Below, piece after piece: positions 51,113 to 59,031 of a stretch of DNA of 64,000 nucleotides. The notes below the pieces were generated by a model. It had not been told where the DNA came from. It ran no database searches and saw nothing but the letters and a program-made list of their open reading frames with translations. This DNA is from Secundilactobacillus silagei JCM 19001 (GTDB lineage: Bacteria > Bacillota > Bacilli > Lactobacillales > Lactobacillaceae). The position numbers and the translations under genes are program-made. The stretch is taken from the NCBI RefSeq assembly GCF_002217945.1, contig NZ_BCMG01000007.1, positions 88,987 through 152,986 on the forward strand, given 5' to 3'. Position 1 is the stretch's first letter; every line of letters begins with the position of its first letter.

Positions 51113-51961
51113 TTAGGCCTCAATTACCTTTTTAATTGCTTCACCAAGCGGTGTCAGCTCACGGCCAAGTACCTCTGGCAAATCAGTTGTCTTTTCGGCC
51201 AACTGATTGTCACGAATCAAGGTCTGGAACATGGTGACCAAATCAGCCGTAGCGTCATCCAGACCGGCGTCCTTTAGTCCCTTAGTATAGGCATCATCAT
51301 CAATTGAAACTACTTTAAACTTACCGGGTGTGGCAGCTGCAAGGTCTGAATAAGTCCGGGGTTGACCAGCAAATTCATAGACGGGTTTAGTTTCCTTAGC
51401 AGCCAAAATATCAGCAGCTGCTTCAGCATATTCGCTTTCAAGCGCCCAGCCAGCTTTACCGCCAGCAGCAGAGTAAACGAATGGCTTACCTTCAGCAGCA
51501 CCCTTCAACGTTGCACCTTCGTTTTCAAGGTACCAGTTGTTGCGTAAGAAGGAATAGTTGATACCAGTTGCTTTGATAAAGTCTTCGGTGGCCTGGTGAT
51601 CAGCAGCTAATGGGGTCGTTGCTTGATCAGCATGTGGAAAACTCGTGTAGGCAATGTAGTCAACACCGGCAGCTTTAGCAGCGTCCACCACGTTTTTATG
51701 TTGTTGCAAGCGAGTGATCGCGCCACCTGGTTGTGAGGAGATCAGCAGTAACCGATCAACACCGGCTAATGATTGCTTGAGTTGGTCTGTATCGCCGTAA
51801 TCACCGGGACGGACTTGAACCCCTTCAGGCACAATGGCCTTAGCCTTTTCTGTGTTACGTGCTAACGCCACGATTTGGTTGGCAGGGACTAATTGAGCTA
51901 AAACCTTAATTGCGATTTGACCAAAATGGCCAGTGGCACCAGTTAATGCGTAGGTTGTCAT
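51113..51961 (-). CDS. NmrA/QorB-like atypical SDR (NAD(P)H-binding)
   Basis: 282 residues. Rossmann start TYALTGATGHFGQIAIKVLA (about 2-21) and ARNTEKAKAIVPEGVQVRPGDYGDTDQLKQSLAGVDRLLLISS, then a variable C-terminal substrate part. The pattern matches the QorB (quinone reductase 2)/NmrA group; the lack of a YxxxK pair at the usual place is typical of that group. Such genes are often paired with HxlR or Rrf2 regulators and respond to electrophiles, and here an Rrf2 gene follows. Confidence 0.9.
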   Translation of the reverse strand: MTTYALTGATGHFGQIAIKVLAQLVPANQIVALARNTEKAKAIVPEGVQVRPGDYGDTDQLKQSLAGVDRLLLISSQPGGAITRLQQHKNVVDAAKAAGVDYIAYTSFPHADQATTPLAADHQATEDFIKATGINYSFLRNNWYLENEGATLKGAAEGKPFVYSAAGGKAGWALESEYAEAAADILAAKETKPVYEFAGQPRTYSDLAAATPGKFKVVSIDDDAYTKGLKDAGLDDATADLVTMFQTLIRDNQLAEKTTDLPEVLGRELTPLGEAIKKVIEA

Positions 51962-52093
51962 ATTTTATAGATCTCCTTTTTATTTGCGTAGTTGTTATTT
52001 TATTAGTAACTTGTGTGTTTAATAATAACATGTTATTCCATTTCGTCAAGAACTATTTTGATTTAATTTTCGCGGGTCATTTCAACCAATCAA

Positions 52094-52137
52094 AAAACGC
52101 TGACCAAATTCCGTTCATGGAATTCGTGTCAGCGTTC
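52094..52137 (-). terminator. Terminator of the 72-residue MerR-like gene
   Basis: Minus strand AACGCTGAC…GTCAGCGTT with inner GAATT/AATTC-type pairs, then TTTTTT. Confidence 0.8.
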
Positions 52138-52165
52138 TTCTATTAATATCATATTTTCATGCAAT

Positions 52166-52384
52166 TTATAGTGCCGCCTTTGATTCGCATAGCGGCAGCA
52201 ATGTTTTGAGGTCCTCTACCGATGAGCCGTTCTCAACAAAACAGTTCACCATGTCTAACCAGTAGAGATCCTTGTCTGAATAAGCGCCAGTCTCATCCTT
52301 ACAGGGTAGCAGCCCAGCCTGGGTGAACGCGGTAATTTGTTCAGGTCCGACGCCCGACTGCGCTGCAATTTCGCTCAAAGTCAT
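52166..52384 (-). CDS. Stand-alone MerR-type DNA-binding domain (72 residues)
   Basis: MTLSEIAAQSGVGPEQITAFTQAGLLPCKDETGAYSDKDLYWLDMVNCFVENGSSVEDLKTLLPL: the N-terminal helix-turn-helix and second helix pair of MerR proteins, with no dimerisation coil or effector domain. There is no sign of a downstream remainder in other frames, so it looks like a complete small protein rather than a recent truncation. Ribosome binding site AAAGGATAGG. Role unknown; it could act like an excisionase or as an antagonist of a full-length MerR protein. Confidence 0.7.
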   Translation of the reverse strand: MTLSEIAAQSGVGPEQITAFTQAGLLPCKDETGAYSDKDLYWLDMVNCFVENGSSVEDLKTLLPLCESKAAL

Positions 52385-52631
52385 CAGCTTTACCTATCCT
52401 TTCAATGGTTATCAAGGGTATTTTACACTGTCTATCCGTAAATGCAATAGCCCTATTATCGGTACGCCATTACCTGCCATATACTGACTAGTTTGAAAAA
52501 AGCTTGAAGCAGTCAATAAATACCGGTATCCTAATAGGGAACTTTAAACCGATCATTATAAATTGGCTAGTTAGGCTCTTTTCGTCTGAAAAATTAAAAT
52601 TTAACCATCTTTTTTAATTTTCCAAAGTTTT

Positions 52632-52659
52632 CTTTCAAAACCGTCATTTTACATGAAAG
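52632..52659 (+). promoter_or_regulatory. CTTTCA-N16-TGAAAG dyad upstream of zwf
   Basis: CTTTCA (52632-52637) and TGAAAG (52654-52659). The arms and the interior (AAAACCGTCATTTT) match the site upstream of gnd almost base for base, and the right flank GCAGTTTTCA resembles cre-like DNA. It is about 75 bases upstream of the promoter. Confidence 0.65.
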
Positions 52660-52769
52660 CAGTTTTCATAAAGGTTTATAGCTACTCACTAAATAAATTT
52701 ACAATCTTATTGAAAAAAGTTTTCTTAATCCCCTTTATTTACTGGGAATTTGTTATATAATAATTCCGA

Positions 52770-52812
52770 CACGAGTGGTCTAGACGATATTGGTTTGTCT
52801 AAGATGCACTCG
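52770..52812 (+). promoter_or_regulatory. Leader stem-loop of zwf
   Basis: CGAGTG…CACTCG closing stem with inner TCTAGAC/GTCTAAGA pairs (one bulge), between the -10 box and the ribosome binding site. Possibly a 5' stabiliser; no riboswitch class recognised. Confidence 0.5.
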
Positions 52813-52854
52813 CCGTTGACTACTTTACCTCACAAAATTTAAGGAGTGACTGTA

Positions 52855-54327
52855 TTGGCTGCAGAAAGAACCTCACTATTTATCTTCTTTGGCGGGACTG
52901 GTGACCTAGCTTACCGGAAACTTTATCCTTCCATGTTTAACTTATATAAAAAAGGTACTTTAAGAGAACACTTTGGTGTTATCGGTACTTCTCGTGAAAA
53001 ATTAACTGATGAACAATTTCAACAAAACGTTCTAAAATCTCTTGGTACTGCCAAGACTGATAAAGAAGCTGTCAAATTCGTTTCCCACTTTGGTTACGAA
53101 GCCCATGACGTTACTGACAAGGCACATTACCAAGTCATGAAGAAACGGGCCGATGAAATGGACAAGAAGTTTAAGTTGAATGGTAACCGAATCTTCTACC
53201 TATCACTTGCCCCATCATTCTTCGGTACTGTTGCTGGTTACTTGAAGTCAGAAGGCTTAACTGACACCGATGGTTTCGACCGGGTCGTTATCGAAAAGCC
53301 ATTTGGCCGTGACTTTGATTCCGCTCAACAATTAAACGAAGCCTTAAGCAAGTCATTCGATGAAAAACAGATCTTCCGAATCGACCATTACTTAGGTAAG
53401 GAAATGATTCAAAACATCGAAGCTGTTCGTTTCGGTAACACACTGGTTGAATCCCTTTGGAACAACCGTTACATCGATAACATCCAAGTTACTTTATCCG
53501 AAAAACTGGGTGTTGAAGAACGGGCTTCATACTATGACAATTCTGGTGCCTTACGTGACATGGTTCAAAACCATATTATGCAAATCGTCAGTCTACTTGC
53601 CATGGAACAACCTGTTTCATTCACCGACGTTGATATCCGAGCTGAAAAAGTGAAGGCTTTACGTTCATTACGTGTTTACAACGTAGCCGAAGCTTCAACT
53701 AACTTCGTCCGTGGTCAATATGGTCCTGGCGATAACCAACGTGCTTACCGTGATGAGGATAATGTCCCTCACGATTCAAACAATGATACCTTCGTTGCTG
53801 GTAAGTTATTATTTGATAACTACCGTTGGTCAGGTACCCCATTCTACATCCGAACTGGTAAGATGTTAGCCGACAAGTTCACCCGCGTGGACGTTGTCTT
53901 CAAGAAGCCGTTGATCGACATCTTCTCCTTCCCACAAAACCACAACGCACCATTGGAAGCTAACGTTTTGACCATGTACATCGAACCACACGCTGGTTTC
54001 TCACTGCGTCTGAACGCTAAGACTAATGGCCAAGGTTTCCAAACTAAACCAATTAATTTGGACTACTTCGTGGACGCTAAGGATTCCAAGGCTACGCCAG
54101 AACCATACGAACGTTTGATCCACGACGTTATGAAGGGTGACGGAACCAACTTCTCAAGTTGGCAAGAAGTTTCCTACGCATGGCGCTTCGTTGACCAGAT
54201 CCGTAAGGTTTGGGATTTGCAAAAACCTGAGTTCCCTAACTACACACCAGGTTCAATGGGTCCTGCAGCCGCTGACGAACTGATCACTCGTGATCACCGT
54301 CAATGGGTATACCGTTTAAACAAGTAA
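52855..54327 (+). CDS. zwf: Glucose-6-phosphate 1-dehydrogenase
   Basis: Entry enzyme of the oxidative pentose phosphate/phosphoketolase route. About 490 residues, Leuconostoc-like. Motifs: SLFIFFGGTGDLAYRKLYPSMFNLYKKG (coenzyme loop, about 6-33), VIEKPFGRDF, the active-site FRIDHYLGKEMIQNI (about 178-192) with His and Lys, and FYIRTGKML. Some family members accept both NAD and NADP. AAGGAG is eight bases before TTG 52855; the GTG at 52846 falls inside that element. Codon use is that of a highly expressed gene. Upstream dyad shared with gnd and adhE. Confidence 0.97.
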   Translation: MAAERTSLFIFFGGTGDLAYRKLYPSMFNLYKKGTLREHFGVIGTSREKLTDEQFQQNVLKSLGTAKTDKEAVKFVSHFGYEAHDVTDKAHYQVMKKRADEMDKKFKLNGNRIFYLSLAPSFFGTVAGYLKSEGLTDTDGFDRVVIEKPFGRDFDSAQQLNEALSKSFDEKQIFRIDHYLGKEMIQNIEAVRFGNTLVESLWNNRYIDNIQVTLSEKLGVEERASYYDNSGALRDMVQNHIMQIVSLLAMEQPVSFTDVDIRAEKVKALRSLRVYNVAEASTNFVRGQYGPGDNQRAYRDEDNVPHDSNNDTFVAGKLLFDNYRWSGTPFYIRTGKMLADKFTRVDVVFKKPLIDIFSFPQNHNAPLEANVLTMYIEPHAGFSLRLNAKTNGQGFQTKPINLDYFVDAKDSKATPEPYERLIHDVMKGDGTNFSSWQEVSYAWRFVDQIRKVWDLQKPEFPNYTPGSMGPAAADELITRDHRQWVYRLNK

Positions 54328-54345
54328 TTCATTACCTTTAAAATT

Positions 54346-54387
54346 AAAACGACCCGCATTTCCGTTATTCGGAATACGGGTCGTTTT
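54346..54387 (+). terminator. Bidirectional terminator between zwf and MerR genes
   Basis: AAAACGACCCG-TTTCCG…CGGAA-ACGGGTCGTTTTTT, strong stem with T-run. Confidence 0.88.
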
Positions 54388-54394
54388 TTATTTA

Positions 54395-54847
54395 CTATTT
54401 TGACAAAATAGTCTGCGCATATGGATTCGGTAGCTGGTTGACTAACTTTTCCTGTTGCACAAATTGCTGTTCCTTAGTCACCGTTGCAACCGCATCCGGC
54501 GATTGATAAACGTTTAGCTTGTAGTCGATCTCTTGCAGGTTCTCAGCAATCTTGCGCTGCTCTGCTTCCACCGTTTTCCGATGTGCTAACAACATGGTTT
54601 CGCGCTGCTTGATCGTAGCCGGTCCCTGCATCACGTAATCAATGTATTGGCGGATAGCCTTAATCTTCATTCCGGTATTTTTTAAACAATTAATTGTGTG
54701 GATTAGACTTAAATCGCCGTCCGTAAATGCCCGGTACCCAGATGAATTCCTGGCTACAAAAGGTAACAGCCCCTGTTTATCATAGAAGCGCAGAGTATAG
54801 ATGGATAAGCCAGTTTTTTCTGAAACTTCTTTAATCGAATAAGTCAT
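54395..54847 (-). CDS. MerR-family transcriptional regulator
   Basis: 150 residues from ATG 54847 (GGAG nine bases upstream). Helix-turn-helix: YSIKEVSEKTGLSIYTLRFYDKQGLLPFVARNSSGYRAFTDGDLSLIHTINCLKNTGMKIKAIRQYIDY, followed by the coiled dimerisation helix and a short C-terminal tail without Cys. It is divergent from an SDR gene whose promoter has a 19-base spacer with a perfect dyad, so it is the probable regulator and may respond to aldehydes or electrophiles, as the AdhR/NmlR group does. Confidence 0.93.
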   Translation of the reverse strand: MTYSIKEVSEKTGLSIYTLRFYDKQGLLPFVARNSSGYRAFTDGDLSLIHTINCLKNTGMKIKAIRQYIDYVMQGPATIKQRETMLLAHRKTVEAEQRKIAENLQEIDYKLNVYQSPDAVATVTKEQQFVQQEKLVNQLPNPYAQTILSK

Positions 54848-54869
54848 TATCAAAAACTCCTTTTTGCGC

Positions 54870-54900
54870 TTGCCCTAGAGTGCTGTCTAGGGTTTAGTAT
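54870..54900 (+). promoter_or_regulatory. MerR-type promoter with dyad, driving the SDR gene
   Basis: TTGCCC (54870-54875), 19-base spacer, TAGTAT (54895-54900). A perfect dyad CCCTAGA-N6-TCTAGGG (54873-54892) covers the spacer, the typical binding site of a MerR dimer. Confidence 0.85.
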
Positions 54901-54950
54901 AGCTATATTAACTTAACGCACTCGAAAACACAAGCAAAGGATGATCATTA

Positions 54951-55994
54951 ATGAAAAATAACAACTTAGTATTAGTCACTGGCGGTAACGGCTTTTTGGC
55001 CATGCACATTATTAAACAACTCCTCACTGCCGGCTACCCCGTTCGCGCAACACTGCGTAGCCTGAATCGGCAGAATCAGGTCAAGACTACGTTAGCTAAC
55101 ACCGACACCCCTAATTTAGACCAATTGAGCTTTGTCCAAGCTGATTTAACCCAGGATGCCGATTGGCCAGCTGCAATGGCTGACGTGACCTATGTCATGA
55201 GTGTGGCAGCACCAGTTTTTGTTAACGGTAATCAAGGTTCTGAAGCCATGGCTCAAGTCGCTACTGAAGGCACTTTACGCATTATCAAAGCTGCTGAAAA
55301 AGCTGGCGTTAAACGGGTCGTGATGACCGCTAACTTTGGCGCTGTCGGCTTCAGTAATCACGATTCAACCCGGGTGACCACCGAAGCTGATTGGACTGAT
55401 CCTGACGAACCAGGCCTATCATTATATGAACGCTCCAAACTGGTTGCGGAAAAAGCTGCTTGGGATTTCTTAAAACACTCAAACAGTCCCCTAGAATTTA
55501 CGACCGTTAATGCTGGCGCCATGCTCGGTCCTTCCTTGGATAACCACGTTTCCGGCAGCTTTGGCATCGTCAAAAACCTTTTGGATGGCTCGCTTAAAAT
55601 GATACCAAACATTCACGTCAACGTGGTCGATGTCCGCGATGTAGCCGACATCCACGTCCGTGCAATGACTGCTCCCAAGGCTAGTAGCCAACGTTTCTTA
55701 GCTATCGAAGACGGTGATGCACTGTCAATGATGGACATGGTGACTATCATCCGTAAAAGTCGCCCAGAATTGGCAGCTAAATTACCAACAAGGTCGTTAC
55801 CGGATTGGGTCCTCAAACTTGGTGCCCTGTTCAACAATAGCGCTAAGGAGGGCCGGTTAATGCTGTCACTCAGTCCCCGCGTCAGTAATCAAAAAGCCAA
55901 ACAAGTCCTTGGCTGGAAGCCCATCAGTTCAAGCGAAACGGCAATTTTAAAAGCAGTCGATTCCTTGATCGCAGCGGGCGAAATTAAAGCCTAA
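54951..55994 (+). CDS. NAD-dependent epimerase/dihydroflavonol 4-reductase-like SDR
   Basis: 347 residues, extended SDR fold: VLVTGGNGFLAMHIIKQLLTAGYPVRATLRS (about 6-36), catalytic SLYERSKLVAEKAAW (Tyr-X3-Lys, about 161-175), VDVRDVADIHVRAM. Members reduce aldehydes or ketones such as methylglyoxal with NADPH. AAAGGATG lies upstream of the ATG. It is divergent from a MerR gene, with a classical MerR-type promoter. Substrate not resolved. Confidence 0.92.
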   Translation: MKNNNLVLVTGGNGFLAMHIIKQLLTAGYPVRATLRSLNRQNQVKTTLANTDTPNLDQLSFVQADLTQDADWPAAMADVTYVMSVAAPVFVNGNQGSEAMAQVATEGTLRIIKAAEKAGVKRVVMTANFGAVGFSNHDSTRVTTEADWTDPDEPGLSLYERSKLVAEKAAWDFLKHSNSPLEFTTVNAGAMLGPSLDNHVSGSFGIVKNLLDGSLKMIPNIHVNVVDVRDVADIHVRAMTAPKASSQRFLAIEDGDALSMMDMVTIIRKSRPELAAKLPTRSLPDWVLKLGALFNNSAKEGRLMLSLSPRVSNQKAKQVLGWKPISSSETAILKAVDSLIAAGEIKA

Positions 55995-56149
55995 CTCACC
56001 TCGATCATAAAATACATTAAGCTGAACATAGCAACGCAGTCACGAACAAAGTGGCGGCGTTTTTTTATTTCAGCCAAATACTGCTAATCAACTTGTTTAG
56101 TTTAAATTAATGGCGCTATAATTAGAACGTTAAAGGGAGGCCATTAAAT

Positions 56150-56590
56150 ATGAAACTGTGGAAAAAATGTCTGATTGGTGTCGCTATCGCGGTTGGTCTA
56201 GTAGTTGGTATCGGCCAATCAACAACTGTTAGTGCGTCATCGTGGCATCATGGAACACCGAAAGCTTTGAGAGGTAAGTATCAAGGGAAGTTGCCTAAAC
56301 ACAGCGCCCTTGGTTTTGGCCCAATCAGCATCATTAGTGCCAACCACACCGTTGACCAGTCTTCGGGCATGCCGCAGGTTTACGTCAAAAACGTTAAGTA
56401 TAAAAAGTACGGTCATTACTACCGTATTATTGGTCATGGGGTAAAGAGCGGTATGTATCGCGGCGGCCAGGAAGATACCATGTATTACAAAAAGGGGCAT
56501 GCCTTAAAAGAACAGCCGACATCCCAATACAAGCAACATCATCACAGCTTTAAGTGGATCACTAAAAGCCAAACGCTCTATAAGAAATAA
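56150..56590 (+). CDS. Small secreted protein, unknown function
   Basis: 146 residues. Signal peptide MKLWKKCLIGVAIAVGLVVGIGQSTTVSA with cleavage near residue 30. The mature part is basic, rich in His, Lys and Tyr (SSWHHGTPKALRGKYQGKLPKHS, YYRIIGHGVKSGMYRGG, YKQHHHSFKWITKSQTLYKK), and has no Cys or anchor. The pattern GTPKALRGKYQGK is common to many small secreted lactobacillar proteins whose function is not known. AGGGAGG before the ATG. It stands alone between the SDR gene and gnd. Confidence 0.78.
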   Translation: MKLWKKCLIGVAIAVGLVVGIGQSTTVSASSWHHGTPKALRGKYQGKLPKHSALGFGPISIISANHTVDQSSGMPQVYVKNVKYKKYGHYYRIIGHGVKSGMYRGGQEDTMYYKKGHALKEQPTSQYKQHHHSFKWITKSQTLYKK

Positions 56591-56691
56591 TTTTTAGATT
56601 AATTGTGAACGGACCACGTTTAATAATCACAGTAAAATGGCGCAAATTTAACCTAAATATTGCAACTATCTATTTGATCAAACACTCTTGT

Positions 56692-56714
56692 TTCACAAGT
56701 AAAGTGCTTGTGAA
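56692..56714 (+). promoter_or_regulatory. TTCACAAG-N7-CTTGTGAA dyad upstream of gnd
   Basis: Perfect eight-base arms around TAAAGTG. It is the Rex half-site sequence in inside-out order, so canonical Rex binding is not predicted, though related half-sites occur at adhE. Confidence 0.55.
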
Positions 56715-56724
56715 GTTTTCTATG

Positions 56725-56752
56725 CTTTCAAAACCAGTCATTTATTTGAAAG
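56725..56752 (+). promoter_or_regulatory. CTTTCA-N16-TGAAAG dyad upstream of gnd
   Basis: CTTTCA (56725-56730), TGAAAG (56747-56752), interior AAAACCAGTCATTTAT. Spacing equals the zwf site; the right flank TGAAAGCACTT is identical to the adhE site. Confidence 0.65.
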
Positions 56753-56889
56753 CACTTCATTTCAATCAGGCATTAACTTTCTAACTTATTATTTATTCTT
56801 TAAATTGGCACTATTTCTTCACATTTTCATTGTGAAATGTTAAACTATTATTGTGCTTCAACTAATATTTTATTAAAGGAAGGTTTGTA

Positions 56890-58326
56890 ATGGCAGATAA
56901 ATTAGCAAACATTGGTGTTGTCGGAATGGCTGTTATGGGCAAGAACTTAGCCCTTAACATCGAAAGCCGCGGCTTCACTGTTGGTATCTATAACCGTACA
57001 GCTTCAAAGACTGATAAAGTGATGGCAGATCACAGCGATAAGAAACTGGTCCCAAGTCACACAATCGAAGACTTTGTTGACTCTCTAGAAAAACCTCGTC
57101 GGATTCTATTAATGGTTAAAGCTGGTAAACCAACTGATGCTGTCATTGACGAATTAATTCCATTGCTCGATAAGGGTGATGTTTTAATTGATGGTGGTAA
57201 CACTAACTTCCATGATACGATGGCACGTAATGCTAAACTCGATAAATCAGGAATTAACTTTATTGGTATGGGTGTTTCTGGTGGTGAACTTGGTGCCCTC
57301 CAAGGTCCTTCATTAATGCCTGGTGGTCAAAAAGAAGCTTATGATTTGGTTGCCCCAATTCTTGAAAAGATCTCAGCTAAAGCTGACCAAGATGGCAAGC
57401 CATGTGTTGCTTATATTGGACCTAATGGTGCCGGTCACTACGTTAAGATGGTGCACAACGGTATCGAATATGGTGATGAAGAGCTGATCGATGAAAGCTA
57501 CAACATCATGCGGAATGTCTTAGGCATTTCCGTTGATGATATGGCTGACATCTTCAAAGACTGGAACAAAGGCGAACTGAACAGTTACTTAGTTGAAATT
57601 ACTGCTAACATTTTGTCACGTAAGGATGATCTTGGCGATGACAAGACTAAGCCAATCGTCGACATGATCTTAGACCGTGGTAACAACAAGGGTACTGGTA
57701 AGTGGAGTTCAGAAGACGCATTGAACGTCGAAGTACCACAATCAGTTATTACTGAAGCCGTTTATGCCCGTTACATCTCAATGATGAAGGACGAACGTGT
57801 TACTGCTTCTAAGACCTTAGCTGCACCAAAGGCTAATGAAGAAATTGGTGACAAGAAAGAAATGGTTGAAAAGATTCGCCAAGCCCTCTACTTCAGTAAG
57901 ATCATGAGTTACGCTCAAGGTTTCGAACAACTTCGGTTTGCTTCAGAAAACTACAAGTGGGACTTGAAGTTTGGTCAATTAGCTCAGATCTGGCGTGCCG
58001 GCTGCATTATCCGTGCACAATTCTTACAAAACATCACTGATGCTTACGATAAGAAGCCTGATTTAACTAACTTACTGTTGGATGACTACTTCAAGGACAT
58101 TGCTGCGAAGTATCAAGAATCAACTCGTGAAGTTGTTGCTTTAGCTGTTAAGATGGGTGTTCCAGTACCATCATTCAGTGCCGCAATTACTTACTACGAT
58201 TCATATCGTTCAGAAGTATTGCCTGCAAACTTGTTACAAGCACAACGGGATTACTTCGGTGCCCACACTTACGAACGTACTGATCGTAAGGGTCTGTACC
58301 ATTACACTTGGTACAAAGAACAATAA
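56890..58326 (+). CDS. gnd: 6-phosphogluconate dehydrogenase, decarboxylating
   Basis: Oxidises 6-phosphogluconate to ribulose 5-phosphate and CO2, the source of the CO2 of heterofermentation. 478 residues. [25 protein letters not shown] (coenzyme site; VGMAVMG instead of the common GLAVMG), [33 protein letters not shown] (substrate site), [26 protein letters not shown] with the catalytic Lys, NKGTGKWS, and the tail [31 protein letters not shown] upstream. Codon use indicates high expression. A terminator follows. Confidence 0.98.
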   Translation: MADKLANIGVVGMAVMGKNLALNIESRGFTVGIYNRTASKTDKVMADHSDKKLVPSHTIEDFVDSLEKPRRILLMVKAGKPTDAVIDELIPLLDKGDVLIDGGNTNFHDTMARNAKLDKSGINFIGMGVSGGELGALQGPSLMPGGQKEAYDLVAPILEKISAKADQDGKPCVAYIGPNGAGHYVKMVHNGIEYGDEELIDESYNIMRNVLGISVDDMADIFKDWNKGELNSYLVEITANILSRKDDLGDDKTKPIVDMILDRGNNKGTGKWSSEDALNVEVPQSVITEAVYARYISMMKDERVTASKTLAAPKANEEIGDKKEMVEKIRQALYFSKIMSYAQGFEQLRFASENYKWDLKFGQLAQIWRAGCIIRAQFLQNITDAYDKKPDLTNLLLDDYFKDIAAKYQESTREVVALAVKMGVPVPSFSAAITYYDSYRSEVLPANLLQAQRDYFGAHTYERTDRKGLYHYTWYKEQ

Positions 58327-58352
58327 AAAAATTGGCAGTTATTTAGCCAATG

Positions 58353-58391
58353 AAAAAAGCGACTGGTCGAAATTGACCAGTCGCTTTTTTA
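58353..58391 (+). terminator. Bidirectional terminator between gnd and vanZ-like gene
   Basis: AAAAAAGCGACTGGTC-GAAATT-GACCAGTCGCTTTTTT, 16 perfect pairs. Confidence 0.92.
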
Positions 58392-58401
58392 GATTTTACG
58401 C

Positions 58402-58944
58402 TTATGATAACCGCCTCAACGAAAAATAGCTGACGATTCGTTTCAACGGAGAATGTTGTAAAAATAAGATAACTACACACCCAATAATGACCCCACCAGC
58501 GTTAGTGATCACGTCATTGATATCAACCCAACGTGACAGCTGCAAAAAACTATCCAGTAGAAATTGAGTGCTTTCGATACCGATCCCAATTAAAAATCCT
58601 AAGCCAACAATTTGGCGAAAATTAGCTTTACTCAGTAATTTAAGGTAGACTCCCATGGGCACCATCATCAAAATATTAAGGTAAAAGTCCATCTCAATTC
58701 CCCGAAAAGGAATCGGGTTAGTCGGTGCATTACCGACCCAGAATGGTTTCATGGTGGGTACACTGCCAAAGGCATACGAGGTCGGCGTTAACGTCAAATA
58801 ACCCACAACGGCAAGGTAAAAGCCAAAGGTCACTATGGTCATCATTTGCCCTAAGGTTCTCTTTCGATCAACTAAGACCCCGATCCCAATCATGACCATA
58901 AAAACGTAGGCCAAATAGGGCAGCCATTGCACATCATTTGTCAT
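58402..58944 (-). CDS. VanZ-family membrane protein
   Basis: 180 residues, about five transmembrane helices (YLAYVFMVMIGIGVLV, MMTIVTFGFYLAVVGYLTLT, a helix near 90-110, VGLGFLIGIGIESTQFLL, AGGVIIGCVVILFL). The VanZ pattern is NPIPFRGIEMDFYLNILMMVPMGVYLKLL followed by GIGIESTQFLLDSFLQLSRWVDINDVITNAGGVIIG. VanZ of enterococci gives low-level teicoplanin resistance; most homologues in lactobacilli have no known role. Ribosome binding site GAGGAG. Confidence 0.9.
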   Translation of the reverse strand: MTNDVQWLPYLAYVFMVMIGIGVLVDRKRTLGQMMTIVTFGFYLAVVGYLTLTPTSYAFGSVPTMKPFWVGNAPTNPIPFRGIEMDFYLNILMMVPMGVYLKLLSKANFRQIVGLGFLIGIGIESTQFLLDSFLQLSRWVDINDVITNAGGVIIGCVVILFLQHSPLKRIVSYFSLRRLS

Positions 58945-58955
58945 CCAAACGCTCC

Positions 58956-59013
58956 TCTTTCATCAATATTAACGACTATAGTCATCACTATAGTCGTTAA
59001 TATTGATGAAAGA
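58956..59013. repeat. Perfect 26-bp palindrome between the SDR and vanZ-like genes
   Basis: Arms 58956-58981 and 58988-59013 are exact reverse complements with the six-base loop TCATCA. The centre contains GACTATAGTC, itself a palindrome. No T-run follows on either strand. It lies between the SDR stop (59032) and the vanZ-like start (58944), only 12 bases from the latter, so a transcript crossing it would place a large hairpin beside the vanZ ribosome binding site. Confidence 0.9.
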
Positions 59014-59031
59014 TAGAGCTATTGGCGGTGC

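Larger units (their letters stand above)
52385..52854. other. Regulatory region upstream of zwf
   Basis: 470 bases without a gene. From left to right: the CTTTCA dyad (52632-52659), an AT-rich stretch, a -10 box TATAAT (52756-52761) without a strong -35, and a leader stem-loop (52770-52812). The first 240 bases contain nothing I can name. Confidence 0.5.
56591..56889. promoter_or_regulatory. Regulatory region upstream of gnd
   Basis: Holds in order the dyad TTCACAAG-N7-CTTGTGAA (56692-56714), the CTTTCA-N16-TGAAAG dyad (56725-56752), and a promoter with TTCACA, 17 bases, TAAACT near 56818-56846 that overlaps a further TTCACA/TGTGAA dyad. Remaining bases are AT-rich with no gene. Confidence 0.6.
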
